64,000 nucleotides of DNA from Calcarisporiella thermophila CBS 279.70. Taxonomy: Eukaryota > Calcarisporiellomycota. This document shows, piece by piece, positions 52,770 through 64,000 of this stretch. Both the position numbers and the translations under genes were made by a program. The stretch covers positions 1,189,443-1,253,442 of the forward strand of contig NW_027192191.1 in the NCBI RefSeq assembly GCF_041956535.1, written 5' to 3'. The notes below the pieces were generated by a model, which saw only the letters and a program-made list of their open reading frames with translations, was not told the DNA's origin and searched no databases. Numbering within the stretch: the first letter of the stretch is position 1; each line of letters opens with the position of its first letter.

Positions 52770-55110
52770 CTATTCAAAGGTAACAATAGTATTTGATTGG
52801 CGACGCTTTATCTCCTTCATTGCATCGCTAATACGGCGACAGATATGATCCTCCCCAATCATATCAATTAATCCCGATCTCGCAAAAAGCTCTCGTGAGT
52901 TCTCGCGCAGTTTAACGAAAAACACTTCGACACCACGTGTGTGATAAGCTTCCACAATCTCATTTAGAATTTGAATAGCGCTATGAATTCCAAAATGAAT
53001 TTATATACCGAATTGGTAAATATGACCCCTTTTTGAGAAAAGTATCGAGTACAATAAACGCTCACCTTGCATCTACTTGTGGCATATTTTCAACATCAAA
53101 TACAACATGGTATATTGGACCCAGACGTTGGTCTTCAGAAGGGTGTACATCAAGGTCACCAAATCTTTCTAGGCGACGAAGGCGTTCTTTAAGCTGGCCT
53201 GTGTTAGCAAAGAAAAGGGGCTCCTACTCGATCGTTGCGTAAAATTAGTTTATTATTTTAAAGAATATTTTTTACCTAACGCCTACCTCAATTTTTACGA
53301 TGAGCACATCTTCGACATGCTCGGTAACTGCGGGAAATTCTTTAATGGGCCGATACTTGTCATTTGTACCTTGAACTCGACCCTTTGATAAATATAAAAA
53401 TATTAGTAATGAAATAATCAGCTACGCTTAATTAGATATCTACCAAAATAGTAATTCGTGGGTAAGTAATATGCTTGATGACTATAATTAGGGATAAAAC
53501 GATGGAGAGCAGTGTTCCGGTTTCGACAGACACCATGATAGTGGCCAAGAGTTCTATCGCAAAGAGAACAAGATCGTTCCAAGCCTGAATTCGAATCATG
53601 AAACGAAGATCGTGTGGAGTCTCCGATACCAGTGAAAGGGCTGCTACTGCGATAATTGACGAGAGAACGGCACGTGGAAGGTAGTAAAAATAAGGCAATA
53701 AAAATATAATTGCCATTAATATTAGAACGGCTGTCACAAAGCCAGCGAGTTGTGTTTTTGCTCCAGCGCGATCAGCAATCCTACTGCGAGCCATAGAGCC
53801 CCCACCAGGCAATCCTTGAAATAGCCCGCTAAAAATATTGGCGATCCCCATAGCGACCAATTCTCTGTTTGGGGACACAGAGTAATTGTGTTGGCTAGCG
53901 TATTGCTTGCAAATAACCACGGACTCGACAAACACAATGACCGATATGAGCGAGGCAGTACCCATGAGATTACGTACATGAGCAATATGCTCGGGTCTGG
54001 GAATCGAAGGTAATGGGAGTGATCGTCCGTCGACTTCTCCTAATATCTGAAGGCCATGCTCATACCATCGAAAGTGTTGGCAAAGAATTGTCGTAAACAC
54101 GACTACCAGTAGAATCTCAGGAATGAATTGGAGCACACCAATCTTACTAAAGCGAGTCTTCAAAACCTTGAACACGAGGAGAAACGCAAGACTGCCAAAA
54201 GAAACCGCTGTTGTTAACCAGTGAACCTTGTGGACATTTAGTACCAAGAATATAACACGCTCAACCGTAGTTGAATCAGCATTCAATCCAGCATCGCGTG
54301 CTCTATCTGCCAGTCCAGTAAGATTAACAAGTTGCTCAACAAATATCACAAGCCCAACGGCAGTAATAAATCCTCGCAATAGTGCACGAGAGAGGAGTGA
54401 GTCAAGGAATCCCAATCGGAAAATCCCAAGCAAAAAGAGAAATAGGCCAACGAAAAACGTTAAAAAGGCGGCAAGTAGAGCGGCGTCCGCTTCGGTCCAT
54501 GGGATATCATCGGGAACAAAGTGGCGTTGTTGTGATATGGCAGAACCTACAAGCATCATCACCACCGCTTCAGGCCCCATGGAAAGCTGACGAGAAGTGC
54601 CAAAGAATGAGTAAAAAAGAGCAGTAAAAAATGCCCCATAGAGACCGTGTACAGCATTTATCCTCGCGAGAGCTGTAGCATATGAAAGACCCTGGGGAAT
54701 AATTAAGCATGCGACAGTAACTCCTGAGATGATGTCAGACCATAGATACTCCAACGAATAATTTGGAAGCCAGCGAAGAACAGGAATGTAGTATTGCGTG
54801 CGTGTCTTTATCGTTTTCCATGAATATCGTGTATGATGTGAATTAGTTCGTCCAGCTGAAAAAAGGTATCGAAAAATTGATTTCTATTATTAGTTCAGAT
54901 CCGAGTTAAGAGAATGGGAAATATGATATTACATGAACCTGCGCGGGTATTATTATAATAGGTTGAACCTTGGCCATTAGAGAGTGGGGTCGCTTCATTA
55001 GGTACCGGAGGATTGAACTCATCGTCCGTCTCTTCGTCAGATAAATGGAATTCCCTGATTCCGGGGGAAAATAAATTGGATGGTATCGTAAAATAGGCTC
55101 CTCATATTCT
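52770..55110 (-). CDS. SulP-family sulfate/anion permease with STAS domain
   Basis: Plasma-membrane or organellar anion transporter. The N-terminus is acidic (FHLSDEETDDEFNPPVPNEA) and leads to YYIPVLRWLPNYSLEYLWSD and the SulP signature DIISGVTVACLIIPQGLSYA. Further SulP features: NAVHGLYGAFFTALFYSFFG, SRQLSMGPEAVVMML, SVSPNRELVAMGIANIFSGL, FQGLPGGGSMARSRIADRAG. The C-terminal STAS domain contains PLFFANTGQLKERLRRLERF, YHVVFDVENMPQVDASAIQI and VEVFFVKLRENSRELFARSG. Most of the membrane domain is one long exon; small exons encode the STAS part. The 5' end is unresolved: no ATG is found in frame before a stop at about 55,105, so a further upstream exon is needed. Sequence resembles the fungal vacuolar/plasma SulP group more than high-affinity Sul1. 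Confidence 0.9.
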
Positions 55111-55490
55111 CTTACCTCCAGCTTCTGTTTGGATCTGCCATCCTCCTGCAACGGTTGCCACTGGAAATGGAAAAGTAGAAATGTTCAACTCTTCCTAACA
55201 ATGCGCGACCTTACAAGTTCTCTCGGATTTAATATTCCGAAGACTTATGTGGCTTATTGCTGCATAGAGGCCCTAATTTGTGGGTGACACCTACATAAAA
55301 ACCTAAGCAACCTGCGTTGGGCGTATATGCATTTATTTTAATGCAACTTGTCATTTGAAGGCAAAAACTGATGTATAAAACTTCAGGCCCCAATCTACAC
55401 ATATTGACATATGGTGCCAGCGTTGATAATGGGGTGAGTTGCAACGTTGATGGAGCCAAAGCCATAGATTTCTTAATACACGAAACTTTA

Positions 55491-55601
55491 CTATAGAATT
55501 AAGCATAATAATATTATGCTTAATTCTATAGTATAGTCTATAGTATAGGAAATTCTATGCTTAATATTTTAAATTGAAATATTATTTCAATTTAAAATAT
55601 T
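55491..55601. repeat. Two adjacent long perfect palindromes
   Basis: 55491-55531: arms of 20 bp (CTATAGAATTAAGCATAATA and its exact reverse complement) around a single central A. 55563-55601: arms of 18 bp (AATATTTTAAATTGAAAT and its complement) around ATT. Between them are more fragments of the same words (GTATAGTCTATAGTATAG, TCTATGCTTAAT). Both would form near-loopless hairpins or cruciforms. They lie in the interval between the SulP gene and the next candidate gene. No transposase gene or target duplication is seen. Confidence 0.85.
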
Positions 55602-55685
55602 CTTAATTCTTTAATAAAACAACCAACCCCATAAGACAAGAGGCTAGACTATCAGTAAAAAGTAAATACAGAATAGCTTGATCAA

Positions 55686-56039
55686 ATGGCCGCCTTTTTC
55701 ATTGATATCGTCAAAAACGCATCTCAATGGCACATAGAGGAAGTACTTTTATCCAGTATCTCTTTGGTTTAAAGTTAAAAATATCCATCTTCAGGCTTAT
55801 TCTTAAAATATATATTTACCCAGGTACGAGTTGAGGGATACTTGCCTAGACATTTATTTATTAAGACGTCACCTCAGTTGCCACCTGCAACTATAGCTCT
55901 TACAACTACTCAAAGGCGCAAAGCCTTTTCCCCCTTATCACGATTTAAGAGTTTCGAAAATTCTATCAAAGAGGATTCAGGAGGACCTCGATACAAAATC
56001 CACTCAATTTATTTCGCAATTGGTCTTGTGAGCTCTTGA
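55686..56039 (+). CDS. Candidate two-exon small protein, about 90 residues
   Basis: Exon 1 (55686-55742) MAAFFIDIVKNASQWHIEE is followed by a GT donor; an 81-nt intron ends TTTACCCAG at 55823; exon 2 continues in phase VRVEGYLPRHLFIKTSPQLP and ends SIYFAIGLVSS. The basic middle part (TTQRRKAFSPLSRFKS) and splice consistency support a real gene; length would be 90 residues. No family recognised; it could be a small mitochondrial or ribosome-related protein, but that is a guess. The short palindromes upstream would be in its promoter. Confidence 0.35.
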
Positions 56040-57185
56040 ATTATCGTTCACCTCTTGATGATGGATATTGTGCTAGATATTTAAAAATCTTGGTTCTCAT
56101 CAGGATTTAATGTCTCACTGACAGCTTTCCTGCTTAAACAAAGCAGTTGAAGCTGCGCTCACAACTACGGCATGAATCATATCATTCCTCGCCATTTAAA
56201 GGGGGCGTTCAACTGAGAAGTGCAGTGAGAATGATAAGAACGTGCTCACATATAGATCCGTTATTCGAAATGTTGAGTTTATATCGATACCTTAATAATG
56301 TAGTTGGCTAAATATACATTAAACTTGTAAAGGCAAGAACTGAAATTTTCGTTGCCTATAGAGAATAATTTTTATACTCTTATAGGCGATTAATCTTACA
56401 ATACAGGACCTATTAATAGATATAGCATTCAATAGAAGCTTGTGGTATGCTAAACATACGTTAAACTTTTCATTAATTCTTATATGATAGCGCGTAAATC
56501 ATTATGAAAAGTTAAACATACTAGCAAAATTTATGCCATATTTTAGACTAAGACATGACAAATGTTCTCTGCAAATATTGCAGCTTATTTTTTGACATTC
56601 GACATGCTCACGAATACTCAATTTTAGCTAGAGTTAGTTTATAAGATTATTGCCCATTAACAATTTTACTGGGTGGAAATGTCAGATAGACAGGCTTTAT
56701 ATTTAAGTTGAAGCTGTGAAAACAAAACCACATTCTGAGTATGATAACCCACTTTGTCAATATTGAGCTATAATGCTTTCGCAATCGCAAATAATCAATA
56801 TCTTCACTCTCGGTAAATGGGTTTAGTAAAGGATTTTAGATATATTTCCAAAATTCTCTAAAGAATATCAAAGCCCAAGCCCAGGGTCACAACTAATTTA
56901 CTACCAAACTCTTTTTAAATTCGCGTTTGGTCTATTCTGTATGGCATCTGTCTCGATAGAACTGGATAGATATTTGCTATCATCTGAATATAATACTTAG
57001 TTCAATTATCCCCTTTTTGTGAATATCAATTTCTACGGTAATGTTTACGGTTTATACTTGCCAAGCCACAGTCAAAATTGCTTCGTTAAATTATATCATA
57101 CAAAGGATTCTTTTATTATTGTCCAGGGGACAAAGAAAATTCAATAGATCACCTGTTAAATTCTCTATATATATTATTGCTTATA
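56040..57185. other. Largest gene-free interval
   Basis: About 1.1 kb before TOM40 with no supported reading frame. It holds a weak inverted repeat (AACTTTTCAT near 56,466 and ATGAAAAGTT near 56,502) and repeated AAACATAC words. It probably includes the TOM40 promoter. Nothing else recognised. Confidence 0.5.
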
Positions 57186-58333
57186 ATGTTTGGTACTAAA
57201 GAAGCTGAAATGACAGAAAAGACTTCACCAAACTTCTTCTCTTCACTTCTTTCGGGATTTTCCGAATTGCGAAAGCGTGTCAATAACCCCAATCCCGGCA
57301 CATTTGATTCGTTGCATCGGGAGGTGAAAAGTGAGCTATACTCTTTCCTGTTCTACGTAGCCATTCCGAGAAAAATAATTAACTATCATATCTTGTAGAT
57401 ACATTTTTAACGAATCACTTGTTCGATGGAGCTCGCGCTGATCTTACAAAAATCCTCTCGCCTAATTTCCAAGTGACCCATTCCTTCTCGCTAGGATCGG
57501 TTGTTGCTCCTCCGCAATATAATTTTGGTTCCATATTCTTGGGAACTAATGTAATTTCATCAAGGCGCTTTGGATTAATTTTTTTTTTTTTTGGTTACTT
57601 ATCCTTTAATTTTGATAGAGCTTATTGCAAGGCACAGTGGACAACGATGGCAATGTGACTGCCCGCGTCAACTATGCATGGAATCAAAAAAATACTACCA
57701 AAATCCAGGCTCAGGTATATTTTTTCGGAGACAGTGTTTCGAGTTGATGCTGAATACAATGCACATGTTTGATAGATCTCGGGACAACCTGGTCACTCGA
57801 TGCTCCAGGTCGAACATGACCACCTCGGTTCTGACTATTCTGTTTCTCTAAAAGCAGTAAACCCATCGCCAGCCGAGAGTACAGGAATTTACTTGCTCTC
57901 ATATCTTCAGTCAATCACTCCGCGCCTTGCTCTAGGAGTTGAAACTGTTTACCAGCGACCAACTTCGGAGGTTGAAGAAACTCTCACCTCAGTTGTGGCG
58001 AAATATACTGGCGATAACTGTGTTGCAACTGTGCAGGCTCAGGGTATGGGAGCTCTGCATGCCTCCTATTATCACAAGCTAGGCGAGAAGGTTGACGTTG
58101 GAACTGAAATTCAACTCTTGTCTGCTGGTGGAAGACGCGATGGAGTCACCACTTTCGGAGCACTCTATCAGTTCCGGCAGTCGAGTGTACGGGCACAGAT
58201 CGATACCACGGGACGTGTGAGTGCAGTCATTGAGGAGAGGATGGCACCAGGCTTCTCCTTCCTGGTATCAGGTGATCTAGACCACGTCAAGGGCAATGCT
58301 AAGTTTGGCGTGGGGATTATGATTGAGGCTTAA
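57186..58333 (+). CDS. TOM40: Mitochondrial import pore Tom40
   Basis: Beta-barrel channel of the outer-membrane translocase. Exons read MFGTKEAEMTEKTSPNFFSS, LLSGFSELRKRVNNPNPGTF, DSLHREVK joined to NTFLTNHLFDGARADLTKIL, then SPNFQVTHSFSLGS, QYNFGSIFLGTN, LLQGTVDNDGNVTARVNYAW, GQPGHSMLQVEHDHLGSDYS and RLALGVETVYQRP, ending with GNAKFGVGIMIEA, a typical beta-signal region. Four or five introns, all in the 5' half; the 3' half is one long exon. An in-frame ATG at 57210 (MTEKTSPNFF) is an alternative start. Convergent with phospholipase D. Confidence 0.94.
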
Positions 58334-58603
58334 ATGAGAGTACTACCTAAATTGAAAAATCTATTTTCATTTTATTTTCCTCGACTTGGGCTATCAATGG
58401 CTTCCCCCCCTTTTTTTTTTCTATACTGGTTCTTTATTTCTTCCATTGATCAATGTAATAAAATTTTTCTCTACTTAGCACACTAGAGAGGTGTTAGGAA
58501 TAAATAATAGATTATTACAAAATGTTATTAAGTAAAGAATATGGTACTTGCAGAACTGATTGAAATATAGAACACTGTAACAAAAATATGAAGAAGACTT
58601 GTA

Positions 58604-61600
58604 TTATGTAAAAATTATCATTGGGACTGTGATTTCCTTCACAATAGAACCTATTAAATTTTCGTTCTTCAAAAACTCTGTGGGATAATTTACGAGATGC
58701 CCACGGATTTGTCCAAGTTGATGGGCAATTTCGTCCTCGGAGCGCTTCGAATCGGCCACATGACCAGTCTTCGTTTTCATGTCGGGTACAAAGCCGTCAT
58801 AATCTGTCCAAGAGAGGACTACAAGGGGGTAAAAGTGGTGGAGAGTGGTGAATTTAATGGCTTATGGGAGTTTTTATAAATATATGCTAACCTGTATCAT
58901 CCGGTACGCATCGGAATATATCTCTGAATATCTCAGTGTTTTTATCCGCGATCGATCTCCATAAAGTGTAAAATTCATCCGAAAGGATATCTTGCACAAG
59001 CTCATAGCCTTCATTATCTTTCTGGGTACAGGAATAATCCATCAAATATTCTTTGATTTCCCTGGATGGTGTAGGTGTCTTCAGTGTATCAGTCGCGATA
59101 GGTAACTGACTTGAGACTGTTGAGGTAGTTGGGTCATTGAGCTCGGGATTGGCGAGCAGACCGAGATGTTCCTGGAAGAGTGTGCATCGGAGAGTGTGTG
59201 CGAATTCCGCCGCCTCATACTAAGAGGGATGATTACAATGTTAGATTAAAAATGCGGAATTCAAACAAATGATCTAGTACCGGTTTATTATCGAGCAATG
59301 TGGTGACTTTTTTATCATCATGAATAACTACAGCAATCTCGGAATCGCGATTTCCCAGTTGCGATCTAATGGTCATTCAAAGCGGTTGAATACTTTTATA
59401 TCAGCGAGCAGCACACTGTGCATTCATTCTTACCTATCATTCAAATTTGCAGAGCCTACGATAACAATTTGATCGTCGACAATCATCAATTTGCTGTGAA
59501 TATAAAGTTGCTCCGTGACAATATCGGCGGTATTTTCTGGGCTTCGAGTCACAGGTGACTCCGCCCCTATCCCCTCCTCATCCGGCTGCAATTGTGTTGT
59601 GCTATTTGGTGGGGTTATAGCTTCGCTAAGGGTGTCATCAAGTTGGATTTGGGACAAGTGCTGAGATTGTGCTTGACGGACACTGCCTATTCTATCATGG
59701 GAGCGAAGAGAAAAGAATCCAATATATTTGTCGGGGTCAATCCCAGCCTGTCGGAGACGCTCAATTAGAGACATGCCACCCCGGGAGATTGAGACATACT
59801 GCCAGTGCATTACTGTCCGTACCGTACCGGCATCAGGTGATCGCAAATCACTTTCAAAGGCTGGTATCAAAGGGACGAGTATAATCACACGGAACTTGGT
59901 TCCATTGGTTTCTGCCTGCTTGATTCGCTCAAATAAAGCCTTAAAAAACAGTATCGTTAGCTTCAAGCACTCAGAATGCTCTTAAGTATCGTGCTTCTTA
60001 CTTCTGCAATACGATTCTTTAGGGTATACCTTGGATCTCCATGGGAAGCTGAAACTATAACGAGTATCTATTAATATTCATAAAGCACTTTGTAAAATTT
60101 GGCATCCAAGAGGGAAACTTAACCGAAAAACTGGTTTTCAATATAAATGAAGTGTTTCGCTTCGCGAATTAAGGCAACGTAAGCATTATAAATAGAGTGC
60201 TGTCGAATACATGAAAGTTAGCATTTCAAAAAAAAAGAAATTAAAATTAATAAAAAAAAGACTTTATATTACCTCTCGTTCGGTCCCATTACTCCACCAC
60301 CCGGCACTCCGTAGGACCTGCACTCGACACGTACCATGAAATCGAGTCTCATCTCGGGTACTTACAAACTCTCCTTTGGGTGTGAGGAAAGGAACAACAG
60401 TGCGCTGCATGCCCTTTTCTGCTTTGATAAAGTTCCAGCGCTGAACAAAGTGCCGGGCTATATCACGGGCAGTTTTCCCTACTACACTTACAGCCACATC
60501 ATGCCAAGGCATGCGGGGGGCTAAGGAGCGGTCAATAAGCGAGGTATCATATTTGATTACTAAAACAAACTAGTGTAAATTTCAATATATATACATGCAA
60601 GATGTAAGGAGAGACTTGCCATCCACAAAGTCTTTGATTCGCGGATTGCTGTAATCCTGGCCCACCCATATCTCTTTGGCAGGGTTGTCGGGATGATAAT
60701 CAGCCAAATGATGGGCATGGGAGTCATATCGTCTATAAATTACGATTTTTACGGTTAATGAAGAAGAACACGTAACCGTAGAACATGTAGCATATACCCA
60801 AAACATAAGTCAAGCCCACCGATGAAAGCTATCCTACAATCTACAACAACGATTTTCTAAAGCAGATAAAAAACTGATTTAGCAATTAATTGACATATTG
60901 GAGGAAAAAAAATTACCTCGTGATGCTAGATACATGATTTGCAAAAGAAGAGAAGACGCATTAAGGCTTCAAACATACGGAGTTTATCAAATGATATATT
61001 TACCGCCCAAAACATGACGCCTTCAGGACCATGGTCGGGGTGTCTTTGAACTAATAAAGAATATACATAACTAATAGTGTAAAATCGTCGTTAAATCATG
61101 TATATTACCAATTATATTTTTGTGCAAACTCTGGAGCCACGCTTTCGTATGCGTAGAATCAAGCGAGAGGGCTATTAAAGAGCATATTTGATATGATAAG
61201 TAATAAAAGTAAATATATAAATGGGAGCAAAATAACCACCATAAGTCATCTCTTTGTAGACTAGAATGTAAATCATTACACCTTCTTCTGCTTTACGCTT
61301 AAGTAAACGATCGAGACGGAATTGCTCGTTCTGCTTGGGCGGACGACGCAGATACTACACAAAGGAATCTTAGAAAAGAGAATATCCTTTAGAGCCATTA
61401 TCTCTATGATACTTACAAACTCCGGAGATATCCACCAGCCTGCAATATATATTTCGTATTTTGCAGAGAGAATTGCTTCGGAAACCGAGTAGAAATAATC
61501 TAAGGGCACAATAAAAGGGGGCTAAGTTCTGGTTCTGTTTAAATTTTTAGACTTGACTACCTTTCCCATCGATATACCACTTAGCCGTTATGGCTTTCCG

Positions 61601-63477
61601 CATCGGAGCAAATGAATCAAAACGATGTGATTTAACCCAGGGGCTATTCAGGACTTGGTTGATACTCTGGGTCCAATCTTCCAATTCTCGCGATGAATCG
61701 CACTTAAGTTGTATTCTCCGATACTTATTAGATATATAGATTTGTTTGCCAAAAACATTGTCACTGTCGTAGTCGATACTGAAATTTTTGTCGAAGAGGA
61801 ACACATCCGATAGTCGATTATCGCCAATGGATGTGCAAAAGCCAATGTAGGAGTCACGAAGGAGAACCCATTCGCGAGTCCAATTGCGATTCATCCGAAG
61901 GCCACAACATCTCGACCGCAGATAGCCAACACGGCTTTCAAGATAACCCTCTTTGCCCTTGAATCCCTACATATACAGAGGTGACTCAATGTGAGTAAAA
62001 TTTACAGTACATTGCGATAGTCCTTAATTCACCATGTCCTTTGTTATTCCCAACGCAGAAATCTCTAGAAATTCACATAGATCATAGAGTGCTCGCCGAT
62101 GGCATAATTTCAACAAATCCATTAGGTAAATTTCCAAAGATTTGCGGCGCTGAAGTGCGAGTCGTGCTTTGCGCTCGGCGCGCACATCCTCTTCGTAAGG
62201 ATAGCAGTAGTTAAGCACAGAGTGATATGCGTGTGCGAGCTGGCTTGGAAAATGCGGTAGAGAGGGAATGTCCTCCTGGAAACTCTTAACAGTCATGACC
62301 GTATGCAGCTTGATAAAATCGACGAGTGTCTTGCGCAAAACCCACTTGACATCCCCATATTTGAGCTCAATGCGGAAGATATATTGCCGATAATGCGAGG
62401 TTTGATCAATAATCGAATCCGTTATGGCCAACTGGAGAGATCAAAGGATTCAATCAGCGGACGTTGGCGCCTTGTCAATAATCAAGCATACCTGTAGTGC
62501 CTCAAATAGCACAGGAGGCTAATGGTTGCAAAATATTTGAATTCCTAAGTTATACAGGGTATACAATCATTACTTCCGAAAAATGTTCAATGTTCATACC
62601 GGCTTTCGACCTTGGGAGTCCCTCAGCAGTCCGTGAAATGGTACGTACAGTGCTCCCACAAAAAATGGATCAATGCTATTACTTACTACATGTAGTTTAC
62701 GTTTTGCGGCTTCTCTTTGCGCAGGGATCGTAAGTTTATTCACTCGATGTAGCTTTTTGACAATGGTCTTGAAAGGCTCTCTGGGTACTGATCCTATGTA
62801 ACCATCCTTAGTGCAAGCCCAAAACAGATAGAGTATGGAAACAAAGTACCCATTCTCTCCATCGCCGTACCGTTACTCATTTCCACCTTGCTTGTATACT
62901 TCATCTCATTTTTCTCTTTCTCACTTTCAATATCTTTCTCCTCCTCTTTCTCAGCTATGCCTACACTCTGTTCATTTTCCTCCTCCTTTTCCTCACCCAC
63001 CTCCTCACCTCCTTCCTTTTCCTTTCCTTTCTCTAAACGATTAGCCATGGTATCAACAGCTGAACGTTGTGGTTCCTTGTATCTAGCATCTCGAACATGG
63101 TACTCGGTTAGGGACGTGTTTTCCTCAGGTTCAACCAGCAAACAGGATAATTCCGTGGGCGCCGGCAGGCGTTCTTCTTCCAAGGAATCGCCTCCTAATT
63201 TAGATATAGCACGTGGGATGCGATCTGATGGGTGACTATGCGATTCTTTGTCTTGAAAATGATGAGAAAAGCCTTCGGGCATAAATGAGCTGGATCGACG
63301 ATGAGTGGTATAGGACTTTGGGGGGTGTTTTCGCCTCGAACTATTTTCATTTTCTCGGATCCTTTCCACCGGTGTGTCATCAACATTCTGCACCAGAGCT
63401 AGCGTAGGGCGAGGATAAGTCACTGTAGATCCGGTTTTCGAATTAACCGGCAGTGTAGAAGATCTCCCTAAGCTCAT
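58604..63477 (-). CDS. SPO14: Phospholipase D with PX and PH domains (PLD1/Spo14)
   Basis: Hydrolyses phosphatidylcholine to phosphatidic acid; in yeast needed for prospore-membrane formation. The N-terminus MSLGRSSTLPVNSKTGSTVT is disordered and ends in a strongly charged Glu/Lys run (62,890-63,030). PX domain: FRIELKYGDVKWVLRKTLVD, LPHFPSQLA. PH: REWVLLRDSYIGFCTSIGDN, SNKYRRIQLKCDSSRELEDW. Catalytic domain: EIYIAGWWISPEFYLRRP; first HKD motif HHEKIVVVD then IAFIGGLDLCFGRYD; LAPRMPWHDVAVSVVGKTAR; IYIENQFFVSA; second HKD motif HSKLMIVDDQIVIVGSANLN. The family C-terminus follows (GFVPDMKTKTGHVADSKRSE). An insertion of about 60 residues lies before the second HKD, common in fungal forms. About fifteen introns. 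Confidence 0.95.
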
Positions 63478-64000
63478 TTCTATAGTTTTGGCTTAATGTA
63501 GATCAAAGGCTAAAAGCATAGTGAGATATAACTAGCTATATTAAAGGATAGGTGAGGAGAGGCGGATAAATTTTGTTTTTTGGCGGCCGCCATCACAGAA
63601 ATTATTAAAATAGACCATGCTTTGACTCTCCAAAATGAAAAAAAAAAAATCATACAAAAGTTTGATCTACAAAGAACCTCAATTAAAGTAAACGATTCAG
63701 ATAGCGCTCAAATGGGTTGTGATTCCACATACACCTCTAAAATATTTCTCAAGCTCACCGCAAACCCTGTATCGTTGTCAACAAGATACAGGAGAGGAAT
63801 CAAATGTAAGCCCTCCTTAACGGCAATCAGGGAGAATTCTAGCAGCTGACAGGAGGATGGATACAATGGACTGAAAAACAAATACTATCAGCACGGCAGC
63901 TCATATAATTTGAATAGCCCGTCTCACCTTAGGTTCACGTTATTCTCAAGGCACATTATATCGGAGTCATGGAGGTGGTTTTCGTGGTAATTTTGGAGAA
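63478..64000. other. PLD promoter and unassigned right edge
   Basis: Upstream of PLD. Near the right edge, 63,930-64,000 could encode on the plus strand an RGG-type stretch (SRYSQGTLYRSHGGGFRGNF) that runs off the window, possibly the first exon of an RNA-binding protein. There is no start codon or second motif in view, so this is a hint only. Confidence 0.25.

Noticed and set aside
63580-63849. 89-codon plus-strand frame upstream of PLD
   Set aside because: It lacks an ATG start, has no recognisable content and lies in the PLD promoter.
1-64000. Transposons, LTRs, CRISPR arrays or bacterial operons
   Set aside because: I saw no reverse transcriptase, transposase or integrase motifs, no spaced repeats, and genes are intron-bearing eukaryotic types.

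Overview
This window is nuclear DNA of a fungus. Almost every gene is split by short introns (about 45-150 nt, GT...AG), base composition is AT-rich, genes are packed on both strands, and the ASK1 subunit of the fungus-specific DASH kinetochore ring is present. It also carries genes that the classical yeasts lack or have diverged in: HEATR6, a UBAP1-like ESCRT-I protein, asparaginase fused to ankyrin repeats, and an Ariadne-type RBR ligase. That mix points to an intron-rich, gene-retaining lineage, probably early-diverging; I cannot name the species. No transposon, CRISPR array, rRNA or convincing tRNA was seen.

Layout. 0-10 kb: gamma-tubulin (-, cut by the left edge), GATOR2 subunit MIOS/SEA4 (+), endonuclease V (+), Rag GTPase Gtr2/RagC (-). 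MIOS and RagC both act in amino-acid signalling to TORC1. 10-20 kb: Golgi SNARE GOS1, a peroxisomal alpha/beta hydrolase ending in SKL, a DUF962/Mpo1 relative lacking the family histidines, a three-RRM protein, VPS29, ASK1 and a carnitine acetyltransferase; the last two share a GC-rich patch. 20-40 kb: a secreted/type I membrane protein, HEATR6, a six-blade Kelch protein, an MFS transporter, a UBAP1-like UMA+UBA protein, ASPG-type asparaginase, Ist3, histone H2A.Z. 39-50 kb: an orphan membrane protein with a 31-residue repeat, NPC2-like protein, a small CxxC protein, the Rsp5 adaptor Ssh4, ORMDL, QCR9, uL23, the acetyl-CoA transporter SLC33A1 and VMA21. 50-64 kb: Ariadne E3 ligase, an orphan small membrane protein beside a degenerate piece of the next gene, SulP sulfate permease, an AT palindrome cluster, TOM40 and phospholipase D.

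Many products act in the endolysosomal/vacuolar system (MIOS, RagC, GOS1, VPS29, UBAP1-like, NPC2, Ssh4, VMA21), but the gene order looks like ordinary fungal packing with many divergent pairs 120-270 bp apart, not a functional cluster.

No wholly new multi-gene system was found. The best leads are the histidine-less Mpo1 relative, the UBAP1-like ESCRT-I protein, the degenerate sulfate-permease fragment whose edge supplies the start codon of an orphan membrane ORF, the orphan repeat protein at 39.3-40.3 kb, and the double palindrome at 55.5 kb. All exon joins were read by eye from splice sites and reading frame; first exons and starts are the least certain parts.
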